Shown here: positions 12,601 through 22,400 of the stretch, in pieces
Layout: the number at the start of each line of letters is the position of its first letter
Numbering within the stretch: the stretch's first letter is position 1
From: Yamagishiella unicocca
Taxonomy: Eukaryota; Chlorophyta; Chlorophyceae; Chlamydomonadales; Volvocaceae
Assembly: GCA_003116995.1 (NCBI GenBank)
Contig: BDSL01000132.1
Span: 62,001 to 126,000, forward strand
DNA length: 64,000 nt
Direction: 5' to 3'
Position numbers and translations under genes: made by a program
Notes under the pieces: generated by a model
Told to the model about the DNA's origin: nothing
Databases searched by the model: none
What the model saw: the letters and a program-made list of their open reading frames with translations, nothing else

Positions 12601-13161
12601 CACGTACGTACAGTGACGGCGGTATGTATGCATGGCAGTAGAGCCTGCCTGGATTATTAGCAGCCTAGATAGAAAATGAAGCCTAGCGATGCACGGCATT
12701 CCGTGTTACACTTACTCCGTCGTCTCGATCTCCCATTTGCGTGCGCCATGCATGGTGCGCGAGGCAGCAGTGTGACGTGCAAGGCAGTGAGGCAGCAGCG
12801 TGCACATCATTGTGAATGCATCCCTAAGTAACTGCTAGCTAGGGGCGCTGCGGACAGCAGTAATGACGTGGTCCTACAACGCGAATGCGGTTTCACTTAC
12901 GACCGGATGGTTGAATCGCTGCCCGACCACTTTGGTTGTCATGAGGTCATCGCCTGCGTGCAGCAGCAAGGGGGAATAATACGAAGCTGATGACAATGAC
13001 GGCGGCCGCGACGTAGATCGACCTCAAGTCGGCGAGGGTCGGCGAAAGATTACGAACTACTGAAGTCGGGATGCATGGAAGCACCCACCCCTGGCGAAAT
13101 CCGCGAAAAAGAGGGTCACCGCAAGGGTAATAAGCGCAAGCTTAACACGGCTCATATTCAT
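9651..13161 (-). CDS. Secreted TTHB210-like (DUF5602-type) protein, 8 exons
   Basis: Eight exons join in phase to give 279 aa: 13161-13089, 12953-12901, 12556-12327, 11832-11789, 11380-11172, 10929-10906, 10115-10014 and 9755-9651 (TAA). Every intron is GT-AG with GTAAGT, GTGAGT or similar donors. Residues 1-24 form a signal peptide (MNMSRVKLALITLAVTLFFA). The core carries FLYLSYDFNGHPPLG (120-134), then VYDVPHFDFHF (135-145) with H140, D142 and H144, then MGSHLFDF (204-211) and YGMYDGKITFFEPMI. This order of VPHFDFHF, MG-x-H-L and YDG-x-I-x-F-x-EPMI is what I associate with TTHB210-like/DUF5602 proteins of unknown function; the His/Asp pattern may bind metal (inference). It is probably secreted or in the extracellular matrix. 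The last exon could instead splice at its GTAAGT, which overlaps the stop. Confidence 0.75.
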
Positions 13162-13213
13162 GTTTGCCTTGACCATGTTAGAGTGAATTAATCCGGGCCC
13201 TTTCGACGGAACT

Positions 13214-13230
13214 ATGTTATTGCATAACAT
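13214..13230. promoter_or_regulatory. Short inverted repeat upstream of the secreted-protein gene
   Basis: atgttat-tgc-ataacat lies about 55-70 bp upstream of the ATG at 13161. Its position fits a promoter-proximal binding site, but nothing beyond the symmetry supports this. Confidence 0.25.
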
Positions 13231-13322
13231 TAATGCTCTGCCTTATTACGTACACGCAACACAAAAGGGGATTAAATAGCAGCTTATTTTAGGCGCACCC
13301 ACTGTTGTCGTACATATGCCAC

Positions 13323-13394
13323 TTTATCTTTTGCCATTTTTTTAAGCAGCAAGTTTTTAAAAACTTGCTGCTTAAAAAAATGGCAAAAGATAAA
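13323..13394. repeat. Perfect 72-bp palindrome
   Basis: Two 36-bp arms with no spacer and no mismatch, centred between 13358 and 13359. The arms include cttttgccattttttt and aagcagcaagttttt. The palindrome is AT-rich in a GC-rich genome and sits 162 bp upstream of the ATG of the secreted-protein gene. It could be a foldback/MITE-like element; the flanks show no clear target duplication. Confidence 0.95.
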
Positions 13395-14427
13395 AACGAA
13401 TAGCGCTGGAGGAGGCTAGGATATTTTTGCCTGCTGGTTGAACGAGCCTGGGCATTTTTGGGCGGGGAAGGTCCTACGGATTCTCGGAGCGCTCGGGTAC
13501 GATTAATAAATTATAGTATTAACTATTATTATTACGCTGGCCGGAGCCGGGCGCGTATTAAGGAGGTGGGGAACTGACGGATGAGGGGCGGACTTTATGC
13601 CCGCACCAGCTCGCTAGCTACCGCCGGCGTACATACGAGCGACACACATATATATAGGCAAGCAATACGTACGTATGTGCGTGAAGAAAGAGCTAAGTAA
13701 TAATGCTGCTGATCGATATGATAATAGTATGTGCTACATACAGCAGTGGCTAAGGCGATTGATGCTGTGGAGATTGCGTTCATAACCGTTACGACTAGAT
13801 AGATATAGAGGAAGGAGCGAGTTACGTAGTTGCAGGTAGGCAGGGTCTCAAACAAACGAAGACCGCCGGCAATACCCACGCACACCCCACAAACAACACC
13901 CACCACAGGCCTATGGGTCCCAAACGCTAGCGCTAGCAGTTACCGTGCGCATTGTACATACAGTACATGCCGAACGAAATAAATAAAAAAAGGTTTTTTG
14001 GGGGGCCCTGAATGAAACGGCGATACATACGCACGCAGCAGGCTAGCCAATCAACTTCAGCTTTCGGAGCACAGTCCGAAAAGGATCGCGGCAAGCCAAA
14101 AATAATAGCACCCCAAACGGATATATATGCGACACACGCGTGTGTCGATGGCTCCGGATTACCGACGTGCGTGCGTGTAATGCATGACGACAGGCGACCA
14201 CACGGAGGAATGGATAGGTGCTCGGGAAATTATAGGGTCGTTCATAATGTGACATACATATCACTAAAAAAATGGACCCATCCAGATCGATCCGCACAAT
14301 TCGACACACCTATATATCATTGCCCAGGCCTACAACTTCTTGGGTCCGTCCCTGAAACATTATCCCCAGACATTTCCAGACATACAGTACAGACGCCGTA
14401 CGTGTCTTATTACCACACAGCCGATAC
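13395..14427. other. No gene recognised
   Basis: AT-richer intergenic DNA with catacgtacgtatgt-type stretches; no exon, tRNA or named repeat was identified. Confidence 0.45.
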
Positions 14428-14541
14428 CTTTATTTCCATCCAATCCTAAAAGAACATTGGGTCACAAACGATAGCGCATGCAGTGCCGTGGAGAAACCTA
14501 TGCTTAGTACGTAATAATGGCCGAAACAAAGCTGAAACGAT
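14428..14541 (+). repeat. Duplicated segment E, copy 1
   Basis: Shares ctttattt, agaacattgggtc, caaacgata, catgcagtgcc, tggagaa, aatggccgaaacaa and gctgaaacga in order with 14,731-14,830. Starting in ctttattt suggests the reverse of an A-rich 3' end of a retrotransposed sequence. Confidence 0.7.
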
Positions 14542-14730
14542 GCTTAAAAAAAAGGGTCCCTGCTGTGACGGCCATCGGCTTCGCTTCGACCACACAACAC
14601 AGATATCTTTATTTGAGGTGGATTGGTACTGGTGGCGCGAGCGTATAGGGTGTACTGATGCCCTCACCGCCCCGCCCCCTTAACAACATGCCAGGCCTAG
14701 TGCCGGCGTAATGTAATAATAATAATAATA

Positions 14731-14830
14731 TCTTTATTTTTGAATCCCAGAACATTGGGTCCCAAACGATAACACATGCAGTGCCATGGAGAATTCTTCG
14801 TTGAATGGCCGAAACAACGCTGAAACGAAA
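14731..14830 (+). repeat. Duplicated segment E, copy 2
   Basis: Second copy of the segment at 14,428-14,541, about 80 percent alike, preceded directly by an (aat)n run (14,715-14,730). The microsatellite abutting the ctttattt end resembles a retroposon tail read on the other strand. Confidence 0.7.
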
Positions 14831-14957
14831 GAGGCCGAAATAAACATATAGGGTTTCTAGGTCTCTGTAATATCGATCCCCAGCAGCCCTACGATCGATT
14901 CGCGATTCGCTAATAAATAATATTTATGGTACAAGCTTAGTATGCGCAAGCCAGGGA

Positions 14958-15069
14958 CAACTGAAGAGGGGGCCACGCACCATACAACTGAAGAGGGGGC
15001 CACGCACCATACAACTGAAGAGGGGGCCACGCACCATACAACTGCTGAAGAGGGGGCCACGCACCATAC
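14958..15069. repeat. 27-bp minisatellite, 4 copies
   Basis: caactgaagagggggccac followed by gcaccata repeats at 14958, 14985, 15012 and 15039 (the last has a ctg insertion). The copies are otherwise identical, so the array is young. The period is a multiple of three, but no gene is supported. Confidence 0.95.
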
Positions 15070-15149
15070 GTACGTACATACATACCGAGACCTCACGGTA
15101 CAAGAGCGCTTGCAGCCAGCAGCAGCGAGCGAGCAAATGGCCCCACCGG

Positions 15150-15260
15150 CAATCAAGGTAGGGCACAAGGAAGAAACCCCGCCGCGCCCAAGCACACGCA
15201 AGAGGCAGGGCGCGCGGCGGGGCCCCGGCAAAAAAGAACAACCCAGGCACCCCAAGGCCC
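15150..15260 (-). repeat. Dispersed repeat family D2, copy 2
   Basis: The minus strand matches the plus strand at 5935-6060 (see that copy), including cggggccccgccg and cggggtttc. Confidence 0.5.
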
Positions 15261-15460
15261 ACCGCACGCAGGAAAAACATAAGGCGGACAGAAATCCCCG
15301 CCCGACGGCCCAGATAGAGCACCACCCATCCCACCCACCCATCCACATGCGAGAAACACCCCACCCCAAATAGAAGCCGGCCAGCTAGCAGCAAAGGGAA
15401 CTCCAGCACAACGGGCACGCAGCCCCAATCTACCAAGCAACTAACTCCAAGTAAGCGGAC

Positions 15461-15676
15461 GCATCACCCCTGGTCGACATGGGGAGGTGACAGGGGGAGG
15501 CGCACAGTGCCGTGGGGCAAGGAAGACAGGCGTGGACAGGTGGCGTTTACGCTAGATAGAGCTGTATGACAAGACATGGTCCCCGTCCTTAGGCTCCATG
15601 CCATGCATACCTGGTACCCCCCATGAACGTTCGGGCCCGGATCGCCCTGCTGGGCGATTGTCGGCTTAATTCTGGT
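15461..15676 (+). repeat. Direct repeat F, copy 1 (about 216 bp)
   Basis: Starts gcatcacccctggtc and runs through ggggcaaggaagacaggcg, tggacaggtggcgttta, acaagacatggtccccgtcc and gggcccggatcgccctg. Repeated at 16,106-16,293 with small indels and about 85 percent identity or better. Confidence 0.85.
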
Positions 15677-16105
15677 ACACCCGTACGAGGGCCACTCGCC
15701 ACCCGCGTGCAGCAGCAGCTCTCGTTTGTATCTACACCGACCCTCTTCAAAGGACGGTGGTGCAACCGTCCACGCTGTCACCCGAACCGTGCGTGCTGTC
15801 ACCAGCAGCTCGCGCACGTCTGTCCACGCTGTCACCCGTCACCACCCATGTCGGTGTTTCCATCCATGCTGCGACCCTCACACGCCGCGCACAACCATCC
15901 GCACTGCCGCCCCCACCGTCCGTTTGTGTAGTCACCTGGGACGCCACGTATCTTGCGCTTAAGGCTGAGACGGCCCCAAGCAAGCCACGCCGCTGCTGAG
16001 ACCCTTTCCCGCAACACCATGCATGCACGCCAGCAGATGCCTCTCCATGCGCATTGCCAGGTAGGCGCCACGTACAGGGCCGTGCTATTGAGCAGCGGTG
16101 CCGAG

Positions 16106-16293
16106 GCATCACCCCTGGTCTACATGGGAAGGAGACGGGGGGGGCGTACAGTGGGGCAAGGAAGACAGGCGTGGACAGGTGGCGTTTAACAAGACATGGT
16201 CCCCGTCCTAAGGCTCCATGCTATGCATACCTGGTACCCGACATAAACGTTTGGGCCCGGATCGCCCTGGGCAATTGTCGGCTTTGTCCTGGT
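16106..16293 (+). repeat. Direct repeat F, copy 2 (about 188 bp)
   Basis: Second copy, starting 645 bp after the first. The sequence between them has no ORF of interest. The pair could be terminal repeats of a small non-autonomous element or a segmental duplication; no target-site duplication was identified. Confidence 0.85.
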
Positions 16294-17019
16294 GCGCTGC
16301 AGCCCAAGACCCAGCGTGTCGATGCAGGGCAGGATGCGGCCAGCGCTAGTGAAGTCCGCTGGTGGCGACACTATTGTGACCCCTCAGACCTGGAATCCCT
16401 TGCCAAAGGCGATAAGGTCGGGGTAAACAACGGGTAGTAGTGCATGTAGGAGAATAGCTGCCAGTCCGGAGCGCCGACATAATGTCGTCCACAGCCAGCA
16501 GGACGCCTTTGAATGCTGCAGACCTTCCTTATCACAGTCCGTTTCAAAGTCTGAGGAAAGTAGCAATTAGGCTTGGCACAGTTTCCACGTTCACGAGGGC
16601 CGTTCATTATTTGAATAAACCAACTATGACAGACGCCACCGACATTTCCTTGTTTTCTTCCTGGAAAAAAGCTATTTAAGAAGATATGTGATTACATAGG
16701 AAGATGGGAAACCAAGGTGCCATGGGCGACGAACTGCTCTTTGCTGGGGCACAAGGAGCCGTGCACATGCTTGTCAGAGGGGCACCGACACGTTTTGTAT
16801 ATTGGTTGTTACAAATTTTCATGTCTCCTGGAACTATGGTGGGTGGGCTTTCCGAGGCAGCTACTGTATCGGTTGATCGGGCTTCGGTGAACCGGGCGCC
16901 TCGTTCACGCTACCGGGTCAGTCAGCCTGTTTGGTAAACGGCCCGGTAGGTCGGTAACCTGGTGGCAACCGAGGGTATGTATGCCATAGGGACGGGGAAA
17001 CGCAAACCGGGCAGACGGC
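16294..17019. other. No gene recognised
   Basis: Nothing beyond chance frames was seen. Confidence 0.4.
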
Positions 17020-17260
17020 GGCCCAGCCTCGGGTCTAGAAGGCACCAGCCAGCAGCCAGACAGGCAGGCAGCAGGCGGACATCCAAACGGCACACGAGGC
17101 GCACCAGCCAGGATGCATGGGAGCAATTCAGGGCTCCCTGGGCAGCTAGGCCCGGGGATCATCCAGCACACCGAGCGACCGCAAACGACCACCAACCACG
17201 TACACGGAGAAACGGGTGGATGGCCCCGACAGCTGCACCTACCCCACCCGGCCCGTGGCA
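17020..17260 (-). repeat. Dispersed repeat family D1, copy 2
   Basis: The minus strand carries the same ordered blocks as the plus strand of 4845-5045. No coding capacity. Confidence 0.55.
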
Positions 17261-19089
17261 CACGCACCGAGCTGAGCAAATAACTCCCCGCAGATAGATG
17301 GCGGGCCCAGCAGAGGTTAGCAACCGCAGTCGTTAACTGCCCGCGAGGGCACGGCACCAGGCGGGGGCGGGCCCCCAACTAATAAGGTGGCTGGGCCAGG
17401 CCGGCGCCTGCGAGAAGCAGCCCAGGACGTGCAGCGGTCGAGGCTAATCACATTGAGAGCGGCTGCCAGGGCGACGACACGCATCCCAAACACGCTGCTC
17501 GTAGCCAGGTAGGGGCCTTGCACCCCCCCCGCCACAGCAGCCCCACACGGGCCAGCGGCCGAGCACCAGCAGGGGGGGGGGGCAGCCAATAATGTTGAAG
17601 ACGATTGATTCGAACAGTACACCGTCTGGTACCCTACCTAGCTACCTACATAAGAGCCCCTGATGATGAGCCCACCCATCTCCCTGCGACGGCGCGGGTC
17701 GGTCCTTACTTCCCGACACCGTCACTACCACCGTCTGGACCCTAAACCTGGAACCCCAGCTTACCGACACATACACCCTATGGCCGTCCAAACAGGGTTT
17801 TACCCCGGGCGAGTCCCGGTTACCCCTTCCTCACCTCTGCAGGTCATCACCGGACCAAAGTCGGTGACACCCCGCCGGTGACGGAGGGCCACAGCAGCCA
17901 GCCAGCAGCAGGTCAATTTGCCGTTCAGCAAACGTGTAGTAATTACTGGCTGAGGTGCAAAAGCTTTAAAGGATTGCGGCGATCCCCCGGTTACTGGGGG
18001 TAGGTTTGCTACCGGGTCCAGTTTGAAACCTGTAACGGACCCTGTCTCGAAGGAGGGTCAAGGAGGGGTTAAGTTAAAGAGGGTCAAGTAGGGTCCTGGG
18101 TTACCGAGGGGCGGTAGGTTACTGGGGGGTAACCCCGTTTTTACTGCCACATATAGGGGCACCGGCTGTAGCTCCCCTGCTGTACGCTTCCAATAAAACT
18201 CTATCTAGCGCCCATCCGACGAACAATTATCCGGTGGCAATCGAAAGCAATGAGCCATGATGAGATCAGCATAAGCAGTCGTCGGATCATCAGAAGCAGT
18301 CGGATCAAAAGCAGTAGTCAGATCGAAGCCCACCATGCATGTACGTATGTATGGCAATCGCTCGAGCATCGCCCGCCCGCCTCAAGCGCAAAACAACTGA
18401 CGTTTAGACAGGTGCATCATTCCCAAGTAGGCAGGCCGCCGGCCACGTCTGCAGCCTGCCATCATGCATAGCCACGGCGTCTCTTGCGTCCAGCCAGGGC
18501 GATATCGCTGCTGCACACGCACCTTACTTGGCTGGGTATGTAGGTCTCACATCCTTTGAGAGGTAGGGACACCCGCGTGCACGTGCGCCAGAGGGAGCGC
18601 TGCTGGCAATTGTTCAAAGCACCACCAGCAGCCTGCCCGCGTGCCGTGGCCGGGTAGCTAGATAGGGTTTTAGGCAGGGTGGTCCGACTACAGTAGGTAA
18701 GTAGCTAGGTAGAATCCCAACACGCAGCGACGCGTCCAAGAATAGAGTCCAGGGGAGTCCAAGGTGCTGCTCATCCCACTCACAAGACACACAGACACGC
18801 ACGCTAAACCGAATAGAGTCAGTAGTCCAAGTCAAACCAAATCAAGCCAAATCAGATCATGACAGATGGAGGACGCACGTGTGCCCGCGCGGCAGATGTG
18901 CGAAAATAAATATACTACCGAGGGGAGCCTTGACGTACGCTCGTCCAACTTGCGGTTACGGAGCTAGCTAGGTTAGCCAGGAATGAAGCCGTACATGGCT
19001 TGTTCGCGTACGCACCTCCCTAAAGCGCCCCCTGAGTCTAACGCCGCCCCAAAACCAGCGACAACGACTGGCGTGCGTGGATACGATGC
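17261..19089. other. No gene recognised
   Basis: Contains degenerate ggttaccg/ggttactgggggtag motifs around 17,980-18,150 and otherwise unassigned sequence. No supported exon. Confidence 0.4.
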
Positions 19090-19470
19090 GTCCACATACA
19101 GGTGCCACTGCCGGAGTCGCCGCCGCCACTGCTGCAGCCGCCGCCGCCGCCGCCGCAGCAGCAGCAGCCACAGCCGCTGGAGCCGCCGCCGCCGCAGCCA
19201 CTGCCGCTGCGGCAGCCTGCGTGTCAGCCAACCGCCGACGCAGCAGCCGTAGCAGCCGCCGCCGCAGCTGCAGCAGCCACTGCCACTGCCGCAGCGGCAG
19301 CCTGCCTGCCTGCGTGTCAGCCAGCAGCCGCCGGCGCTGCCGCCGCCGCCGCAGCTGCAGCCTGTGTGTCAGCCAGCCGGCGCCGCCAGCGCGGCCGCCC
19401 GGGCCGCATCTGCAGCAGCTGCCTGTGTGTCAGCCAGGCGCCTCGCGGCCTCAACCTGGCGGCGAATCTC
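19090..19470. repeat. GCC/GCA-rich array with a recurring tgtcagcca motif
   Basis: Runs of gccgcc and gcagca are punctuated by cctgygtgtcagcca near 19,212, 19,308, 19,362 and 19,420. On the minus strand these read LADTQAA or the same peptide in other frames. The array overlaps the 3' end of the minus-strand gene (stop at 19,369) and continues past it, so the stop may lie inside an expanding coding minisatellite. Confidence 0.7.
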
Positions 19471-22400
19471 CGGGCCTGGCTCTAGGGGCCGCCCCCGTCC
19501 CCCCTGGAGCCTTCCGGAAGACCCAGGCTTCCGGACCTGGCCGCCCTGTACGCCTCCCCGGCCGTCAGTCGTCCCCGCCCCTTCCGCTAGTCGCACCGCC
19601 GCCTCCACTTGGTCCCGCCCGCTCGCCCCTCCTCGCGCCGCCGCCGCCGTCACTTCTGTTCCTTCTACAGCACGCGTCCCGCCGCCGTGCCTCGCAGCGG
19701 CTCCCGGCACCCCCGCCGGCACGCTCGCCGCCAGCAGCCCCGCCGGCACCCCCGCTGCCAGCAGCACCGCTGCCGCCGCTGGAAGCAGCTCCGGAACCGC
19801 GCACAGCAACCGACACATGTCCAAGTGCCCCAGCTCTCCATCGTACGACAACCGCTGCAGGACGTACGACAGCTCTCCTCGCGTCATGCCCAGCGCGGCA
19901 GGTGCACGGCGCAGGAAGCGGTACAGCGCCCGGTCCAACTCCGCCCCCTCCGACAGCTGCTGCTGTCGCGGCTGTTGTTGCTGCTGCGCTGCTGCTGCTG
20001 GCAACCCCAGCCTGGGCATTGCAGGTGTATGTACGGTGTACGGTGTACGGGTAAAAAGGGCCAGTGAATTGACAACGGAGGAAAGGCAGGTTATTAAATG
20101 AAGACACGTACAACGGACGCGGCCGTCTTTGCTTGTACGTAGAATGTATGTGGATTTGGCAATACCGGTAACGAACCGATCGATGTATGGCCCCTGACAC
20201 GCACGCACGCCCGCGCCCGCCCGCCGAACACCCTACCCTCAGCGCCTTCACACCCACACGTGGATCCCTTGCCACGTGACCGTGACCTTTATTTACCGTT
20301 ACCGTTACCGTTACCGCTGTCATGGTCACAAGCCAGCAGATGCACACACGCCAGCAGCTTACTACGCACCCTCCTTCTCATCTCGGACGTAAGCGATGTG
20401 CCTTTTCGAAACAAGCCAGGGCAAGGGCTCGGCTAGTGCCCCGAGCCTCAGCGCGGCTTCCAATCGCAACCGACCAACCGTATCGTACCCGGTACATAAA
20501 GCGACACCGGCCCGACCCTCACCTCCCAAAACCCTAGGCTGACATGCCCCGGTGTGATAATTGCGTGAGTTTCCCAATGTCGTACCGCTCGCGCGCGCCT
20601 ATCTCCCCACCCACCTATGTCCCGGGCCCGCACTCTTGAGCACCACCGAGAGATACACGATGGCGCCGTCCAGCTGGTCAGGAGGGACGAGGGCCAGGGA
20701 GGGGCACCTGCGAGTGTACGGCAGTATTGTTCGTTGGGGTGTGCGGCAGCGGTTGGCGCAGGCGCGGCCGCGCGCGCAGGCTGCTGCTGCGGCATCGACT
20801 TCACTGTCGCATCAGCGGACAAACATCCGTTACTCGCTCCCTGCTGCGTACGTGGTCCTCTCCGTACGTCGCGATTGTTCCAGTGTCGCCGCGTCCGTCG
20901 GCCCCTTGGTTCATTCACCAGCTGCAACATCCGAGGGTAGGGTAGCCACCTAGCCGCCCGGCAGCCACCGGTAGCCACCTAGCTGCCTGGCCTGTCAGGT
21001 TCACGACCACACCACCCACCCAACCACACAGCTCCTCGCTCACTCCAACCCCTGCACCATCCTTCCCCCACCCCGCCTGTCGCGTCTTCTCGGCCACCCC
21101 CCCTCGCCGCATCCTGCTTTGCCATTTACCCTCGTCCTGGTTTGTCGTACATCGGCTCCTACTTGCCCATACTATATCCCCGCCATGTCCTTCCTTCCCA
21201 CATTATCGCAGCGGTGCTAGCCTCTAGGCATTCACCCATCCCATCCCATGCCTCCTTACTTGCTTGCTTTCCTTGCCTGCCCGTCACATACATGTATGTG
21301 TTGTCCTCATGGTCCGGTCCTGACGCTCGCCGCCTTTGCCCGCTCGTTTCGGTCTTTCCTTGCTATTCGCCAGGTCAGTCTACATCTCCCATTTCGTGCA
21401 CGTAGGTAATAACAGGGCGGGTTGGTTCCCTTGCGCCGGGCACGTTGCTCTTACTTTTCGTTCGCATTCACGGGCTGTTGATAAGTTATGGGGCTTCTTT
21501 CCTACCTACGGGGCTGCTCTCCGCTTAAGACGTCGATTCCACCTCCGTTGGCTTCGCGTATTATTACGACCAGCTTCTCCGTCCAGCCGCCTTATCTTAG
21601 TTCACTAGAGTTCACTACCTAGTCGCTTTCATAGCACCACTTTCCCCTACAGTCTACGTTACCTAGTCACCTTGCTTTCCGTTACGATCCAGCAGTGCCT
21701 GCCTCCCCTCCGTCTACTCGCCAGCTACATCTTCTTGGACCACCATCTCCATCGCCCTTGGTTTGTCATCGTCGGGCGTGGATTCGCGGATTTATTTTCT
21801 ACCCTTTACCCCCGCCCCCAAGCCCCGCCGCAAGGCCCACCTGGCCAGCAGGCCGAACACCTCCGGCTCGTCCATCAGCAGCGCGTCCCGGAGGTGGCCC
21901 ACGAACCTGCAGCAAGCCGCGCCGTACGCTGACCCACCGTACGCCTGGCTGCCGTACTCATCCCGCCCGCTGATGGAGCTTGCCTCGGTTTGGGCCGGCC
22001 CGCGGCGGCCGTAGTCCTGGCCGCTGCCGCCGTAGCAGCTGCCGGGTGCGGCAGGTGGCTGCTGATGCGGGTGACCGTCCACGGCGGCGGTCTCCTGTCC
22101 GTCAGACCTGGGAGCAGCGGCGAGCTGATTATCGGAATCTCGTCGGCAGCCTGGACGCAGATCTGGTCGCAAATCTGGTTGTAGATCTGATGGACGCGGC
22201 TCTGGTGGACGCAGATCTGATGGACGCAGCTCTGGATGCAGCTCCTGTGGCTCCTGCGGCGGAGCGACAACATAGGTATGCTGTCAGGGTTGGAGGACGC
22301 GGGTCGTGGTTTGGTGGCGAAGCACGTGGCGGGAAGGGAAAGGGGGCCTACCCTGGTAGTGGGATTGGACTGCGACAATGCAGACGTGGACGACAATTAA

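Noticed and set aside
19077..20054. 325-codon plus-strand Ala/Pro-rich frame
   Set aside because: It is the antisense shadow of the GCC/GCA repeat and of the last exon of the minus-strand gene.
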